From contig NZ_CAKZMJ010000067.1 in assembly GCF_937128415.1 (NCBI RefSeq), positions 128,114 to 192,113 on the forward strand: a DNA stretch of 64,000 nucleotides. Reading direction: 5' to 3'. The notes beneath the pieces were generated by a model. That model was given only the letters and a program-made list of their open reading frames with translations, made no database searches and was not told the origin of the DNA. Position numbers and translations under genes: made by a program. The DNA is from an uncultured Caldilinea sp. (GTDB lineage: Bacteria; Chloroflexota; Anaerolineae; Caldilineales; Caldilineaceae). Positions within the stretch are counted from its first letter, which is position 1, and the number at the start of each line of letters is the position of its first letter. Shown here piece after piece: positions 15,712 through 28,158 of this stretch.

Positions 15712-16830
15712 ATGACCGCAACTTCAGAAATCCGGACTCCACCGGTGCAACGCAGACGAGGCCTGGGCATGGCGGGCCGGCGACGCCTGCTGCGCATCTT
15801 TGCGCTGACGGTGATGCTGATCTATTCGGCGCTGACGCTCTTCCCCTTTTACGCGCTCTTCGTGCGCTCCTTCGTCAGCACGCGAGACGCCGCCCAGCTC
15901 CACCTCTGGATTCCCGAAGCCGCCGAGGTGAGCATGGATATGCAGGTCGGCAACCTGGGGGTCTTTTACAACCTGGACATGGCGGTGCTCAAGGACGCCC
16001 TCGGCATCCCTCAGGAAGAGTTCCTGATGGCGCGCACGACCCTGCGCCAGATTTCTGAAAGATACAACATCCCCGAAGAACGCATCCAGAACTTCTTTGA
16101 GGGCTTTTACACCTTCAACGGCTGGCGCACGCTGCTCACCGGCAGCCTCTACGGAACGACCTTCTGGGCGGCGCTGGGACGCACGCTGCTGATCACGGCC
16201 ATCAGCCTGACGCTGGTAATCATCCTTTCCATCTTCACCGGCTATGGACTTTCCGGCCTGCGTCGCCGCGACCAGATGCTTGTCTACAACATCTATCTGC
16301 TCCAGATGGTGATCCCGGCCATGTTGATCCTGCTGCCGCAATTCTTGATCTTCCAGTGGTTCTTCCGCCTCTTTCCCGGCTATAGCGAGCCGGGGCCGGT
16401 GCGCTGGGTGTTGCAGTGGCTCGCCATTATCCTGATCAACATTAAAGGGACGGCGCTTTCCACCATGATCTTCACGTCGGCCATCTCGGCGGTGCCAAAA
16501 GAGCTGGAAGATTCCGCCTCCATCGATGGTGCATCGAGCTGGCAGTACGTGCGCTACATTTTGCTGCCGCTGCTCAAGGTGCCGATCGTGAGCGTCATCG
16601 TCATCATGTTGCCGCTGATTTACAACCAGTTCCTGGAGCCTTACGTCTATCTCGATCCGTCCAACACGACCCTGCTTCCCTTCACGCAGAGCGCGGTGGG
16701 GCAATTCTCGACGAACTTCCAGCTCATCTATTCCGCAATCCTGGCCTCGATCGTGCCGTTGGTGTTGGTCTATCTGTTGTTCCGCCGCTTCTTCGTCGAA
16801 GGCGTCATGGCAGGCGCCATCAAAGGATGA
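15712..16830 (+). CDS. ABC sugar transporter permease (MalG-type) with an enlarged first external loop
   Basis: 372 residues, longer than the usual about 280. The first membrane segment is near residues 28-52. A loop of roughly 90 residues follows before the second, containing charged helical sequence (EFLMARTTLRQISERYNIPE). The EAA loop PKELEDSASIDGASSWQYVR and the C-terminal FRRFFVEGVMAGAIKG are typical of MalG. I took ATG 15712 as the start because the longer in-frame ORF only overlaps the upstream permease. The insertion may contact the binding protein or substrate. Confidence 0.9.
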   Translation: MTATSEIRTPPVQRRRGLGMAGRRRLLRIFALTVMLIYSALTLFPFYALFVRSFVSTRDAAQLHLWIPEAAEVSMDMQVGNLGVFYNLDMAVLKDALGIPQEEFLMARTTLRQISERYNIPEERIQNFFEGFYTFNGWRTLLTGSLYGTTFWAALGRTLLITAISLTLVIILSIFTGYGLSGLRRRDQMLVYNIYLLQMVIPAMLILLPQFLIFQWFFRLFPGYSEPGPVRWVLQWLAIILINIKGTALSTMIFTSAISAVPKELEDSASIDGASSWQYVRYILLPLLKVPIVSVIVIMLPLIYNQFLEPYVYLDPSNTTLLPFTQSAVGQFSTNFQLIYSAILASIVPLVLVYLLFRRFFVEGVMAGAIKG

Positions 16831-16837
16831 AATCGCC

Positions 16838-18490
16838 ATGACCAGTAGCCTGCGCCTGCCGCCGGTCTTTCAACCCATCACCTATCGGGCCTTTCAAGCC
16901 GGCGCCGATCGCGTCGTCAACGCCATCCGCCCCACCCTGGGGCCGCTCCCGCGCATCGTGGCACTGCAACGTCCCCTCGATAGCCGCGGGCCAGAGCTGC
17001 TCGACAGCGGCGGCGTGATCGCCAAACGCATCATCCAGCTTCCGGACTATCGGGTCGACGTCGGCGCTATGTTCGTGCGCGACATGCTCTGGCGACTGCA
17101 AGAGCAGGAAGGCGACGGCACCGCCACCGCAGCAGTGCTCTTTCAGGCGGCCTTCAACGAAGGCGTGCGCATGGTGAACGCCGGCCTCAACGCCCGCCTG
17201 CTGCAAGGCTATTTGGAAGAAGGGGTTGAGGTCATCATCGGCGAGCTGCGGAGGCAGACCACGCCGGTCGCCGGCCCCGCTGCGCTGGCGCAGGTGGCGT
17301 ACACCGTCTGCCACGATCAGGAGCTGAGCGAGCTGCTGGGCGAGATTTTCGACACCATCGGCGGCTACGGTCGCCTGGAGATCCGCGAGGGCGCCGGCCG
17401 AACGCTGCAGCGCGAGTACGTGGAGGGCATCTACTGGGAGCGCGGCCTCTTCTCGCGGCAGATGATCGCCGACTGGACGCGCGTGCGCAGCGAGCTGGAG
17501 GAGGCCGCCATTGTCTTCAGCGATCTGCACATCCATCAACCCCAGGAGCTTTTGCCCGTGCTCATCACGGCGGTTCAGGCCGGGTGCAGGCGCCTGCTGT
17601 TGATCGCCGATGAACTCTCGGACAGCGCCCTCTCCCTCCTCCTCGCCAACAACAAGCCCGACCATATGCAGATTCTGGCAGTCAAGACGCCGGGATACGG
17701 CCAGGAGCAGCAAGCCGACTTTTTGAAAGATGCAGCCGTGCTCTGCGGCGGTCGCCCCTTTCTTCGCTCCGCCGGCGACCGATTTACTTCAATCCGGCCA
17801 GAGGACTTTGGCCATGCGCGGCGCGTCTGGGCCGACCTGCGCAACTTCGGCGTCATAGGCGGTCGGGGCGAGCCGCGTGCGCTGCGCAGCCACGTGGCTT
17901 CCTTGCGCAAACTTCACGCCGAAACCACCGACCTCGTGCTGCGCGGCAAGCTCCAGGAGCGCATCAGTCGCCTGCTAGGCGGTTCGGCGACTTTACGCGT
18001 GGGCGGCGTCAATGTGCGCGAGATCGAGGAGCGCAAAGCGCTGGCGGAACGCACCGCAGCCGCCGTGCGCGGCGCGCTGCAGGAGGGCGTCGCCCCCGGC
18101 GGCGGAGCGGCGCTGCTGGCGTGTCGGCCCGCCTTGCAACGCTGCCTGGATGCAGCCGGCGAACCCGAGCAGCGCGCGGCCTATCGCATCCTTTACAACG
18201 CGCTCGGCGAGCCCTTGCGCACCATCGCAGCCAACGCCGGCCGCGAACCGGCCAGAATTCTCGCCGAGCTTCAGGAAGCCGGACCGCAACACGCTTTCGA
18301 CGTGTTCGCGGGGCGTCTCGTCGCCACATCCACAGGGGCGCTCAACGATCCGGCCAACGTCATCAAGGCTGCTGCGTATGCGGGATTGTCAAGCGCAGCG
18401 CTGGCGTTGACGATCGACGTGTTGGTGCATCGAACCGAGCAACCATCGCACGCCCTGCCGCCGTCGCCTGGAAAGCGGAAACAGCTATGA
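16838..18490 (+). CDS. Divergent GroEL-like (Cpn60) protein, predicted ATPase-impaired
   Basis: 550 residues aligning by eye along all of GroEL: GADRVVNAIRPTLGP, EGDGTATAAVLFQAA (residues 91-105), NAGLNARLLQGYLEEGVE, TLRVGGVNVREIEERKAL and EGVAPGGGAALL. Two of three carboxylates used for ATP hydrolysis look lost: the position of E. coli Asp52 is Gly58 (SGGV) and that of Asp398 is Arg405 (ALAERT); Asp87 is kept as Asp93. The C terminus has no GGM repeats (it ends GKRKQL), and no groES is adjacent. It starts 7 bases after the permease stop, and its own stop overlaps the next gene. It is probably a specialised scaffold or holdase rather than the housekeeping chaperonin. Confidence 0.88.
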   Translation: MTSSLRLPPVFQPITYRAFQAGADRVVNAIRPTLGPLPRIVALQRPLDSRGPELLDSGGVIAKRIIQLPDYRVDVGAMFVRDMLWRLQEQEGDGTATAAVLFQAAFNEGVRMVNAGLNARLLQGYLEEGVEVIIGELRRQTTPVAGPAALAQVAYTVCHDQELSELLGEIFDTIGGYGRLEIREGAGRTLQREYVEGIYWERGLFSRQMIADWTRVRSELEEAAIVFSDLHIHQPQELLPVLITAVQAGCRRLLLIADELSDSALSLLLANNKPDHMQILAVKTPGYGQEQQADFLKDAAVLCGGRPFLRSAGDRFTSIRPEDFGHARRVWADLRNFGVIGGRGEPRALRSHVASLRKLHAETTDLVLRGKLQERISRLLGGSATLRVGGVNVREIEERKALAERTAAAVRGALQEGVAPGGGAALLACRPALQRCLDAAGEPEQRAAYRILYNALGEPLRTIAANAGREPARILAELQEAGPQHAFDVFAGRLVATSTGALNDPANVIKAAAYAGLSSAALALTIDVLVHRTEQPSHALPPSPGKRKQL

Positions 18491-19458
18491 ATCTGTCTAC
18501 GGTGACTATGGCGACCCACCTGATCATGACCGACCTGCAATCCATCCATGCGCTGGCGGCGTCGCCAACCTTCGCACAGGATGGATTCTGTTGCGCCGCC
18601 GGCGCCGGCGGCCTCCGCATCTCCTGCGACGGGGGACGAAGCTGGCGCGACGCCTATGCCTCGCTTGGATTGACGAGCCCACTGACTACGACGGCGGTGG
18701 CCTTTTCCCCGGACTTTGTCCACGACCGCACCCTGTTCGCCGGCGTCCCCGGCGGCGTGCTGCGCTCGCATGACGCCGGCGCCGCCTGGCATGTCGCCGC
18801 TCTTTCGTCGCCGCCCCCCTTCGTGACGACGCTGGCGGTCTCACCGCACTACGCAGAGGATGGTCTGCTCTTCGCCGGCGCAATGGAGGACGGCGTCTTT
18901 CGCTCGTGGGACCGAGGCGCAGGCTGGGCGGCGTGGAATTTCGGCCTGCTCGATCTTGCGGTGTACGCGCTGGCCGTCTCGCCCGCCTTTGCGCGCGACG
19001 AGACCCTCTACGTGGGCGTCGAGAGCGGCGTTTTCCGCAGCAGCAACGGCGGCCGCGCCTGGCGAGAGACCACCTTTCCGATGGAATGTGGACCGGTGCT
19101 AAGCCTGGCGATCTCCCCTAATTTCGCAGCCGATGGAACATTGTTCGCCGGCACGGAGGCCAACGGGTTGTGGATGTCGGTGGATCGCGGCGCGACCTGG
19201 CGCGCCGCGTCAGGATGGGAGACGCCAAGCCCGATCAATGCCCTCATTCTGGGGCCAACCTTTCCACGGCAGCCGTCGATCCTGGCGGTCACCGACGCAG
19301 CGCTCTGTCTGTCGCACGACGGTGGCGCATCCTGGCAGGTGCAGCGCAGCGCCGAACTGACGGGCGTCACCTGCGCCGTTGCGCCCTCCGGTCTCCGGCC
19401 CGGCGCCCAGGTCATTCTCGGAACCAACGACGGCCGCGTCCTTTTGTGCACAGCATGA
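18487..19458 (+). CDS. Six-Asp-box beta-propeller protein (BNR/sortilin-like repeats)
   Basis: 323 residues built from about six repeats, each with an Asp-box of the form S-x-D/N-x-G-x-x-W: SCDGGRSW, SHDAGAAW, SWDRGAGW, SSNGGRAW, SVDRGATW and SHDGGASW. These alternate with ALAVSPxFAxDxTLFAG strands. This predicts a six-bladed propeller. No signal peptide or sialidase arginine triad is obvious, so a cytoplasmic binding or scaffolding role is more likely than enzymatic activity. The start ATG 18487 overlaps the GroEL-like stop (ATGA), implying the two products are made together and may interact. Confidence 0.8.
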   Translation: MNLSTVTMATHLIMTDLQSIHALAASPTFAQDGFCCAAGAGGLRISCDGGRSWRDAYASLGLTSPLTTTAVAFSPDFVHDRTLFAGVPGGVLRSHDAGAAWHVAALSSPPPFVTTLAVSPHYAEDGLLFAGAMEDGVFRSWDRGAGWAAWNFGLLDLAVYALAVSPAFARDETLYVGVESGVFRSSNGGRAWRETTFPMECGPVLSLAISPNFAADGTLFAGTEANGLWMSVDRGATWRAASGWETPSPINALILGPTFPRQPSILAVTDAALCLSHDGGASWQVQRSAELTGVTCAVAPSGLRPGAQVILGTNDGRVLLCTA

Positions 19459-19543
19459 AATTGGCTCGCAGCAGGGTTTGCTTTCTGTCAGGATGTCGAC
19501 GCTCGCCCAAAACGGCGGCTGCAAAAGCAAAGGATGGAAAAAA

Positions 19544-20446
19544 ATGAATCGATTCAAATACAGCTATTTTCAGCTTACGTTTGGTCAGGAAGAAGCCTAC
19601 TTGCATCCTGAACGAAGCTACGAGCGGCTCCAGCGCTTCGGCTATGACGCCATCGAGATCGCGCCTCCTAAAGGGCGCTACGGTTTGGGCGTCAAGATGG
19701 AGCACTCCGTCGAGACCCACCGAAGGCTCAAGGCGGAGTTCGGCCTGGCGGTCTCCTGCGTCAACGAATGTTGGGGCGAAATGTGGGACCCCTATTCACC
19801 CACCTTTAAAACCCTCACCGAGCAGAAGACCGCCGATCTGGCGGTTGCGGAGACCCGCAGCACCATCGACTTCGCCGCCGAGCTAGGTGCGCCCTGCGTG
19901 ACCATCGCCGTGGCCATCCATGCGCCGATCACGGCAGACAACGTTGCAGAGTGCACGGCCATCGCCGTCGATGCGCTGCGGCGCATGGCGGACTATGCGC
20001 GCACGCGCGACGTGCGGCTGGTCTTCGAGGCGACCAACCACCTGGAGATGGGCAAATTCGTCAACACAGCGGCCAATCACAAGCGCATGATCGAGCTGAC
20101 CGGCTGCGATAACATCGGCATTCAGCTTGACTGGTTCCACGTCAATCTCGAAGAACTCGATCCCTACGAGGCGGTGATGGATGCCCAGCCGTTGCTCTGG
20201 CATTTGCACTTCCGCGACTCCAACTCCTTGACGCCAGGTTATGGCAAGACCGACTTCAAGGCGGTGATGCGCGCGCTCAAAAAGACAGGCTACAGCGGCT
20301 ATTGCACCATCGAGAGTGCGCCGATGATCCCCGATCCAGACACTGCGGCGCGCGACGGCATCGACTATTTGAAATTCATGGAGCGGATCGCCGAATACCA
20401 ACTCAGCCCGGAATTTCCCAACGGCTACGCACTTCCAAAGAGATAG
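19544..20446 (+). CDS. Sugar isomerase/epimerase, xylose-isomerase-like TIM barrel
   Basis: 300 residues of the AP-endonuclease-2/xylose-isomerase-like fold. Metal and catalytic residues appear at barrel positions: VFEATNH (Glu), IGIQLDWFHVN (Asp, His), LLWHLHFRDSN (His, Asp) and GYCTIESAP (Glu). The start ATG 19544 is preceded by AAGGATGG; longer in-frame extension overlaps the propeller gene and is not credible. The enzyme probably converts an aldose to a ketose, or epimerises a ketose, just before the FGGY kinase that begins 23 bp downstream. Substrate unknown. Confidence 0.85.
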   Translation: MNRFKYSYFQLTFGQEEAYLHPERSYERLQRFGYDAIEIAPPKGRYGLGVKMEHSVETHRRLKAEFGLAVSCVNECWGEMWDPYSPTFKTLTEQKTADLAVAETRSTIDFAAELGAPCVTIAVAIHAPITADNVAECTAIAVDALRRMADYARTRDVRLVFEATNHLEMGKFVNTAANHKRMIELTGCDNIGIQLDWFHVNLEELDPYEAVMDAQPLLWHLHFRDSNSLTPGYGKTDFKAVMRALKKTGYSGYCTIESAPMIPDPDTAARDGIDYLKFMERIAEYQLSPEFPNGYALPKR

Positions 20447-20469
20447 AAGATTGTAGAAGCGAGGTTGCT

Positions 20470-22031
<1,562 letters not shown>

Positions 22032-22032
<1 letters not shown>

Positions 22033-22115
22033 AACGCGGATGACGCGGATTCAGCGGATAGACGCAGATTTTCCTGATCCGCGCCTACTCGTCCGAATCC
22101 GTTCAATCCGCGTTC
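22032..22115 (+). repeat. Imperfect inverted-repeat element of the GCGGAT type
   Basis: Left end GAACGCGGAT (22032-22041) is the exact reverse complement of the right end ATCCGCGTTC (22106-22115), and internal GCGGAT/ATCCG words also pair. A half-element of the same sequence type lies at 29496-29532. It fills the gap after the kinase and supplies the upstream context of the aldolase start. Confidence 0.7.
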
Positions 22116-22267
22116 CATCAGGAGTGAATTCATGGCGCACGTCGGGGCGAAGCAGATATGCGGATTGGGGTGGCTCAGAATCAAAAAGCACCCGCGTAAA
22201 TCCGTCCGAATCCGTTCAATCCGCGTTCCATCAGGAGTGCATTCATGGCGCACGTCGGGGCGAAGCA
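22090..22267 (+). repeat. Tandem duplication (113-bp period) of the aldolase ribosome site and start
   Basis: Bases 22090-22154 recur at 22203-22267 with a single mismatch. Each copy carries the same CAGGAGTG ribosome site, an ATG and the first seven to eight codons of the aldolase. The first ATG (22132) opens a 68-codon frame that overlaps and is out of frame with the real gene starting at 22245. Confidence 0.9.
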
Positions 22268-23108
22268 AATTCTCAGCGAGGCGCAGCGGGAAGGCTATGG
22301 CGTCCCATGCCTGCTGGCAGGCAATCTGGAGATGCTGATCGGCGTCGTGCAGGCCGCCGAAGCGTGCAACGCGCCCTTGATCCTGGCTTACAACGCGCAG
22401 GTGACGCCGCAGATTCCCTTGCCTCTGATCGCCCCGGCGATGGTGAAGGCGGCGGAAGGCGCACGGGTTCCGATCGCCACTATCCTCGACCACGGCGCAG
22501 ACCTGGCAAGCATCGAGCAGGCGATCGCGTGCGGCCTATCGACCGTCATGTACGATGGCTCTGCGCTCCCTTTCGAGGAGAACGTGCGCAGGACGCAGGA
22601 AGTCGTGCGCATCGCCCATGCCCACGGCGTGGACGTCGAGGGCGAGCTGGGCGCCGTTGGCGGCTCGTCGATCGAGCTGGGCTACAGCCAGGCGCGCAGC
22701 GAATTCACCGACCCCGATCAGGCGGTCGAGTTTGTAGCGCGCACCGGCGTCGATGTGCTGGCGATCTCCTTTGGCAACCTGCATGGCCTCTACGATGGCG
22801 CGCCCGATCTCGACCTGGCGCGTGTGCGAGCGATTGCCGGGCGCGTGACCACGCCGCTTGCAATGCACGGCGCATCCGGCCTGCCCGGCAGCGCCTACGC
22901 CGCCGTGATTGCAGCAGGGATCAGCAAGATCAACTACTACACGGCGATGGCGCGGGCGGTCACCCATAGCCTGCGCCAGGCGCTGGCGACCGCCGGGGAG
23001 ACCGATCTGGTCTACCATCGCGTGATTGCGTGGACGACCGGACAGTTCGCCAGCGAGACGCGCCGGCTGCTCCATCTGCTGAGGCAGTCACTTGAAACAT
23101 CTACTTGA
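22245..23108 (+). CDS. Class II ketose-bisphosphate aldolase (Fba/GatY/KbaY-like)
   Basis: 287 residues with the class II aldolase signature set. TILDHGADLASIEQAI holds the catalytic Asp and a Zn ligand. VMYDGSALPFEENV, DVEGELGAVGG, SFGNLHGLYDG (Zn ligand His), AMHGASGLP and SKINYYTAM follow in order. Enzymes of this class split a ketose phosphate into a three-carbon phosphate and an aldehyde, using zinc. It follows the FGGY kinase, so it likely cleaves that kinase's product. ATG 22245 is chosen from homology; an identical ribosome site and ATG 113 bp upstream lead to an out-of-frame ORF. Confidence 0.88.
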   Translation: MAHVGAKQILSEAQREGYGVPCLLAGNLEMLIGVVQAAEACNAPLILAYNAQVTPQIPLPLIAPAMVKAAEGARVPIATILDHGADLASIEQAIACGLSTVMYDGSALPFEENVRRTQEVVRIAHAHGVDVEGELGAVGGSSIELGYSQARSEFTDPDQAVEFVARTGVDVLAISFGNLHGLYDGAPDLDLARVRAIAGRVTTPLAMHGASGLPGSAYAAVIAAGISKINYYTAMARAVTHSLRQALATAGETDLVYHRVIAWTTGQFASETRRLLHLLRQSLETST

Positions 23109-23109
23109 T

Positions 23110-23226
23110 GTGGCAACCCAACTGATGGCCGGCGTGCTGATCTCCATCACGCCGATCATTGCGCTCTATATCTTCTTGCAGCGCTACATGGTCGCCGGTC
23201 TGACAGCTGGCGCCCTCAAGGAGTAG
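23110..23226 (+). pseudogene. Remnant: last 38 codons of a MalG-type ABC permease
   Basis: Translation from 23110 to the stop at 23224-23226 gives 38 residues containing LMAGVLISITPIIALYIFLQ and RYMVAGLTAGALKE. This is the final membrane helix and C-terminal tail of MalG-type sugar permeases. Nothing upstream in this frame continues the permease; the sequence abuts the aldolase 3' end. It is what is left of a second transporter after deletion, and marks a rearrangement junction. Confidence 0.8.
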
Positions 23227-23316
23227 CAAGGCATTCTTGTGAAGGGCTTTGTCCGAACACATGGATGAACCGCTTCAACGCAGACGCCCTGCTTCTTGCG
23301 GTGAAATCATCTCTCT

Positions 23317-23332
23317 GAACGAACGAACGAAC
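23317..23332 (+). repeat. GAAC tetranucleotide repeat, four copies
   Basis: Four perfect GAAC units lie 15 bases upstream of the predicted GTG start of the next gene, between an upstream in-frame ATG (23261) and the start. Tetranucleotide slippage here would change the frame of any translation begun at the upstream ATG. Confidence 0.7.
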
Positions 23333-23347
23333 GAAAGGGGAACGCCG

Positions 23348-26387
<3,040 letters not shown>

Positions 26388-26411
26388 AACAGTGCAGGGT
26401 GGAAGGATGTA

Positions 26412-27431
26412 ATGAAGACGCTCATCATCGGAGGCAGCGGCCTCATCAGCACCGCCATCACCCGCCAGTTGCTGGCGCGCGGCGACGAAGTGATCCTCTA
26501 CAACCGGGGCCGCACCCCACTGCGGGTGGAAGGGGCTGTGCAGACCCTGATCGGCGACCGCACCGACTTCGCTGCGTTCGAGGCGCAGATGGCGGCCGCC
26601 GGACGCTTCGACTGCGTGATCGACATGGTCTGTTATCGACCCGCCGAAGCGGAGAGCGCAGTGCGCGCTTTCACCGGCCGCACGGAACAGTACATCTTCT
26701 GCAGCACGGTGGACGTCTACACCAAGCCGGCGGCGCGCTATCCGATTCAGGAGGACGCCGAGCGCAAGCCCGATCCGGCCTTCAGCTACGCCTTAAACAA
26801 AGCGGCGTGTGAAGAAATTCTGTTGGCTGCGCACCGCCGCGGCGAGCTGGCGATCACCATCATTCGACCTGCGCACACGTACGGCGAGGGGGGAGCGCTT
26901 CTACACTCGCTGGGCTGGAGCACGCGCTACATCGACCGCATCCGCAAAGGGAAGCCGATTCCGGTGCACGGCGATGGCAGTTCCCTGTGGTCTTCCTGTC
27001 ATGTTGATGACGTGGCGGCCGCCTTCGCCAATGCAGCCGGACAGTCGCACGTTTTGGGCAAAGCGTATCACGTCGCGGGCGAAGAATGGCAGAGCTGGAA
27101 TCAATACCATCAACGCGTCGCCGAGGCGCTTTCCGCACCGCCGCCCATCCTGGTGCACATCCCGACCGACTTGCTGGCTCGAGCGCTGCCCGAGGAGGCG
27201 GCCTGGTGCAAGCTGAACTTTCAGTTTAACAACATCTTTGACAATCGCGCGGCTCGAGAGGAGCTTGGTTTTCGCTACACCGTGCCCTGGGAGGAAGGGG
27301 TGCGGCGCACCGTAGCCTGGCTGGAAGAGCATGGACGCATCGAGCCAAGCGATGAACACGATGTCGAGGATCGGATCATCGCCGCCTGGCGTCAGGCGGA
27401 AGAGACCCTACTTCGGCAACTACAACGCTGA
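26412..27431 (+). CDS. NAD-dependent epimerase/dehydratase (extended SDR)
   Basis: 339 residues. The N-terminal nucleotide motif is IIGGSGLISTAITRQLL, slightly atypical (last Gly replaced by Ser). The catalytic Ser/Thr region is CSTVDVYTKP, and YALNKAACE gives the Tyr-x3-Lys pair. GDGSSLWSSCHVDDVA is a substrate-side motif shared with sugar-nucleotide epimerases. It probably epimerises or dehydrogenates a sugar or nucleotide sugar. A GGAAGGA ribosome site precedes it. Within the glycosidase cluster it could process the released sugar. Confidence 0.82.
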   Translation: MKTLIIGGSGLISTAITRQLLARGDEVILYNRGRTPLRVEGAVQTLIGDRTDFAAFEAQMAAAGRFDCVIDMVCYRPAEAESAVRAFTGRTEQYIFCSTVDVYTKPAARYPIQEDAERKPDPAFSYALNKAACEEILLAAHRRGELAITIIRPAHTYGEGGALLHSLGWSTRYIDRIRKGKPIPVHGDGSSLWSSCHVDDVAAAFANAAGQSHVLGKAYHVAGEEWQSWNQYHQRVAEALSAPPPILVHIPTDLLARALPEEAAWCKLNFQFNNIFDNRAAREELGFRYTVPWEEGVRRTVAWLEEHGRIEPSDEHDVEDRIIAAWRQAEETLLRQLQR

Positions 27432-27524
27432 GCGACAACGCCGGAGATTCTCCTTTTGATACGCCCCGCCTCTAGCTTCCCTCGAATAGGGGCGGGGAGC
27501 AGCTCTGTGGAAAGGAAGGATTGC

Positions 27525-28130
27525 ATGGAAGCGAACACCTTGTTGGAACAGGCAAAGGCGCTGATTCAAGCGGAAGGCAGAGCGGTGACCGAGGTGGCGG
27601 GGGGGCTGGGTCAGCCCTTTGTCGATGCAGTTCTCCTCGTAGCGCAATGCCCCGGCGTCATCATGACGACCGGCTCCGGCACCTCCGGCGCAATTGCGCG
27701 GCGGCTGGCGCACCTGCTCGCCACCTGCGGGATGCACGCCTTCTTCGCGCCCCCCGCCGACGCCTTGCATGGACCGTCGGCGGCGGTGGCGCCCGGCGAT
27801 GTGCTGATCGCGCTCTCCAAAGCTGGCAAGAGCGCCGAGATCAACCACTTTGCGCGCGTCGCGCGCGAGCGGGGGGGCAAGGTCATCAGCCTGACCTGGA
27901 AGCCGGACTCGGAGCTGGGTGGCTTGAGCGACGTGGTGCTGACGCTGCCCGCCGCTGTCTACGCCGAAGGCGAGGGCGTGCTTCCCTTCGGCAGCACGTT
28001 GGCTGCCGGCGCGCTGTGCGACGCCCTCTGTCTGGCGGCCAAGAACCTGCGCGGCTTCGATCTCACGACGCTGGCGCAGACGCATCCCTCCGGCGCTACG
28101 GCGGAGCTTGTCAGAAAAGCATTAACTTAA
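27525..28130 (+). CDS. SIS-domain phosphosugar isomerase-like protein (GutQ/KpsF type, no CBS domains)
   Basis: 201 residues consisting of a single SIS domain: VIMTTGSGTSGAIARRLAHLL, HGPSAAVAPGDVLIALSKAG, SAEINHFARVARERGGKVISLTWKP split across the second loop, and AGALCDALCLAAK. These bind phosphosugars and usually interconvert aldose- and ketose-phosphates or act as sensors. ATG 27525 follows AAGGAAGGA; the longer in-frame extension to 27456 has no ribosome site. Substrate not determined. Confidence 0.82.
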   Translation: MEANTLLEQAKALIQAEGRAVTEVAGGLGQPFVDAVLLVAQCPGVIMTTGSGTSGAIARRLAHLLATCGMHAFFAPPADALHGPSAAVAPGDVLIALSKAGKSAEINHFARVARERGGKVISLTWKPDSELGGLSDVVLTLPAAVYAEGEGVLPFGSTLAAGALCDALCLAAKNLRGFDLTTLAQTHPSGATAELVRKALT

Positions 28131-28158
28131 AAGGTGATCGAGCAAAGGAAAAACACCG

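Noticed and set aside
22132..22338. 68-codon ORF MAHVGAKQICG...
   Set aside because: Begins with the duplicated aldolase start but runs out of frame; not a real protein, reported only as a possible translational decoy.
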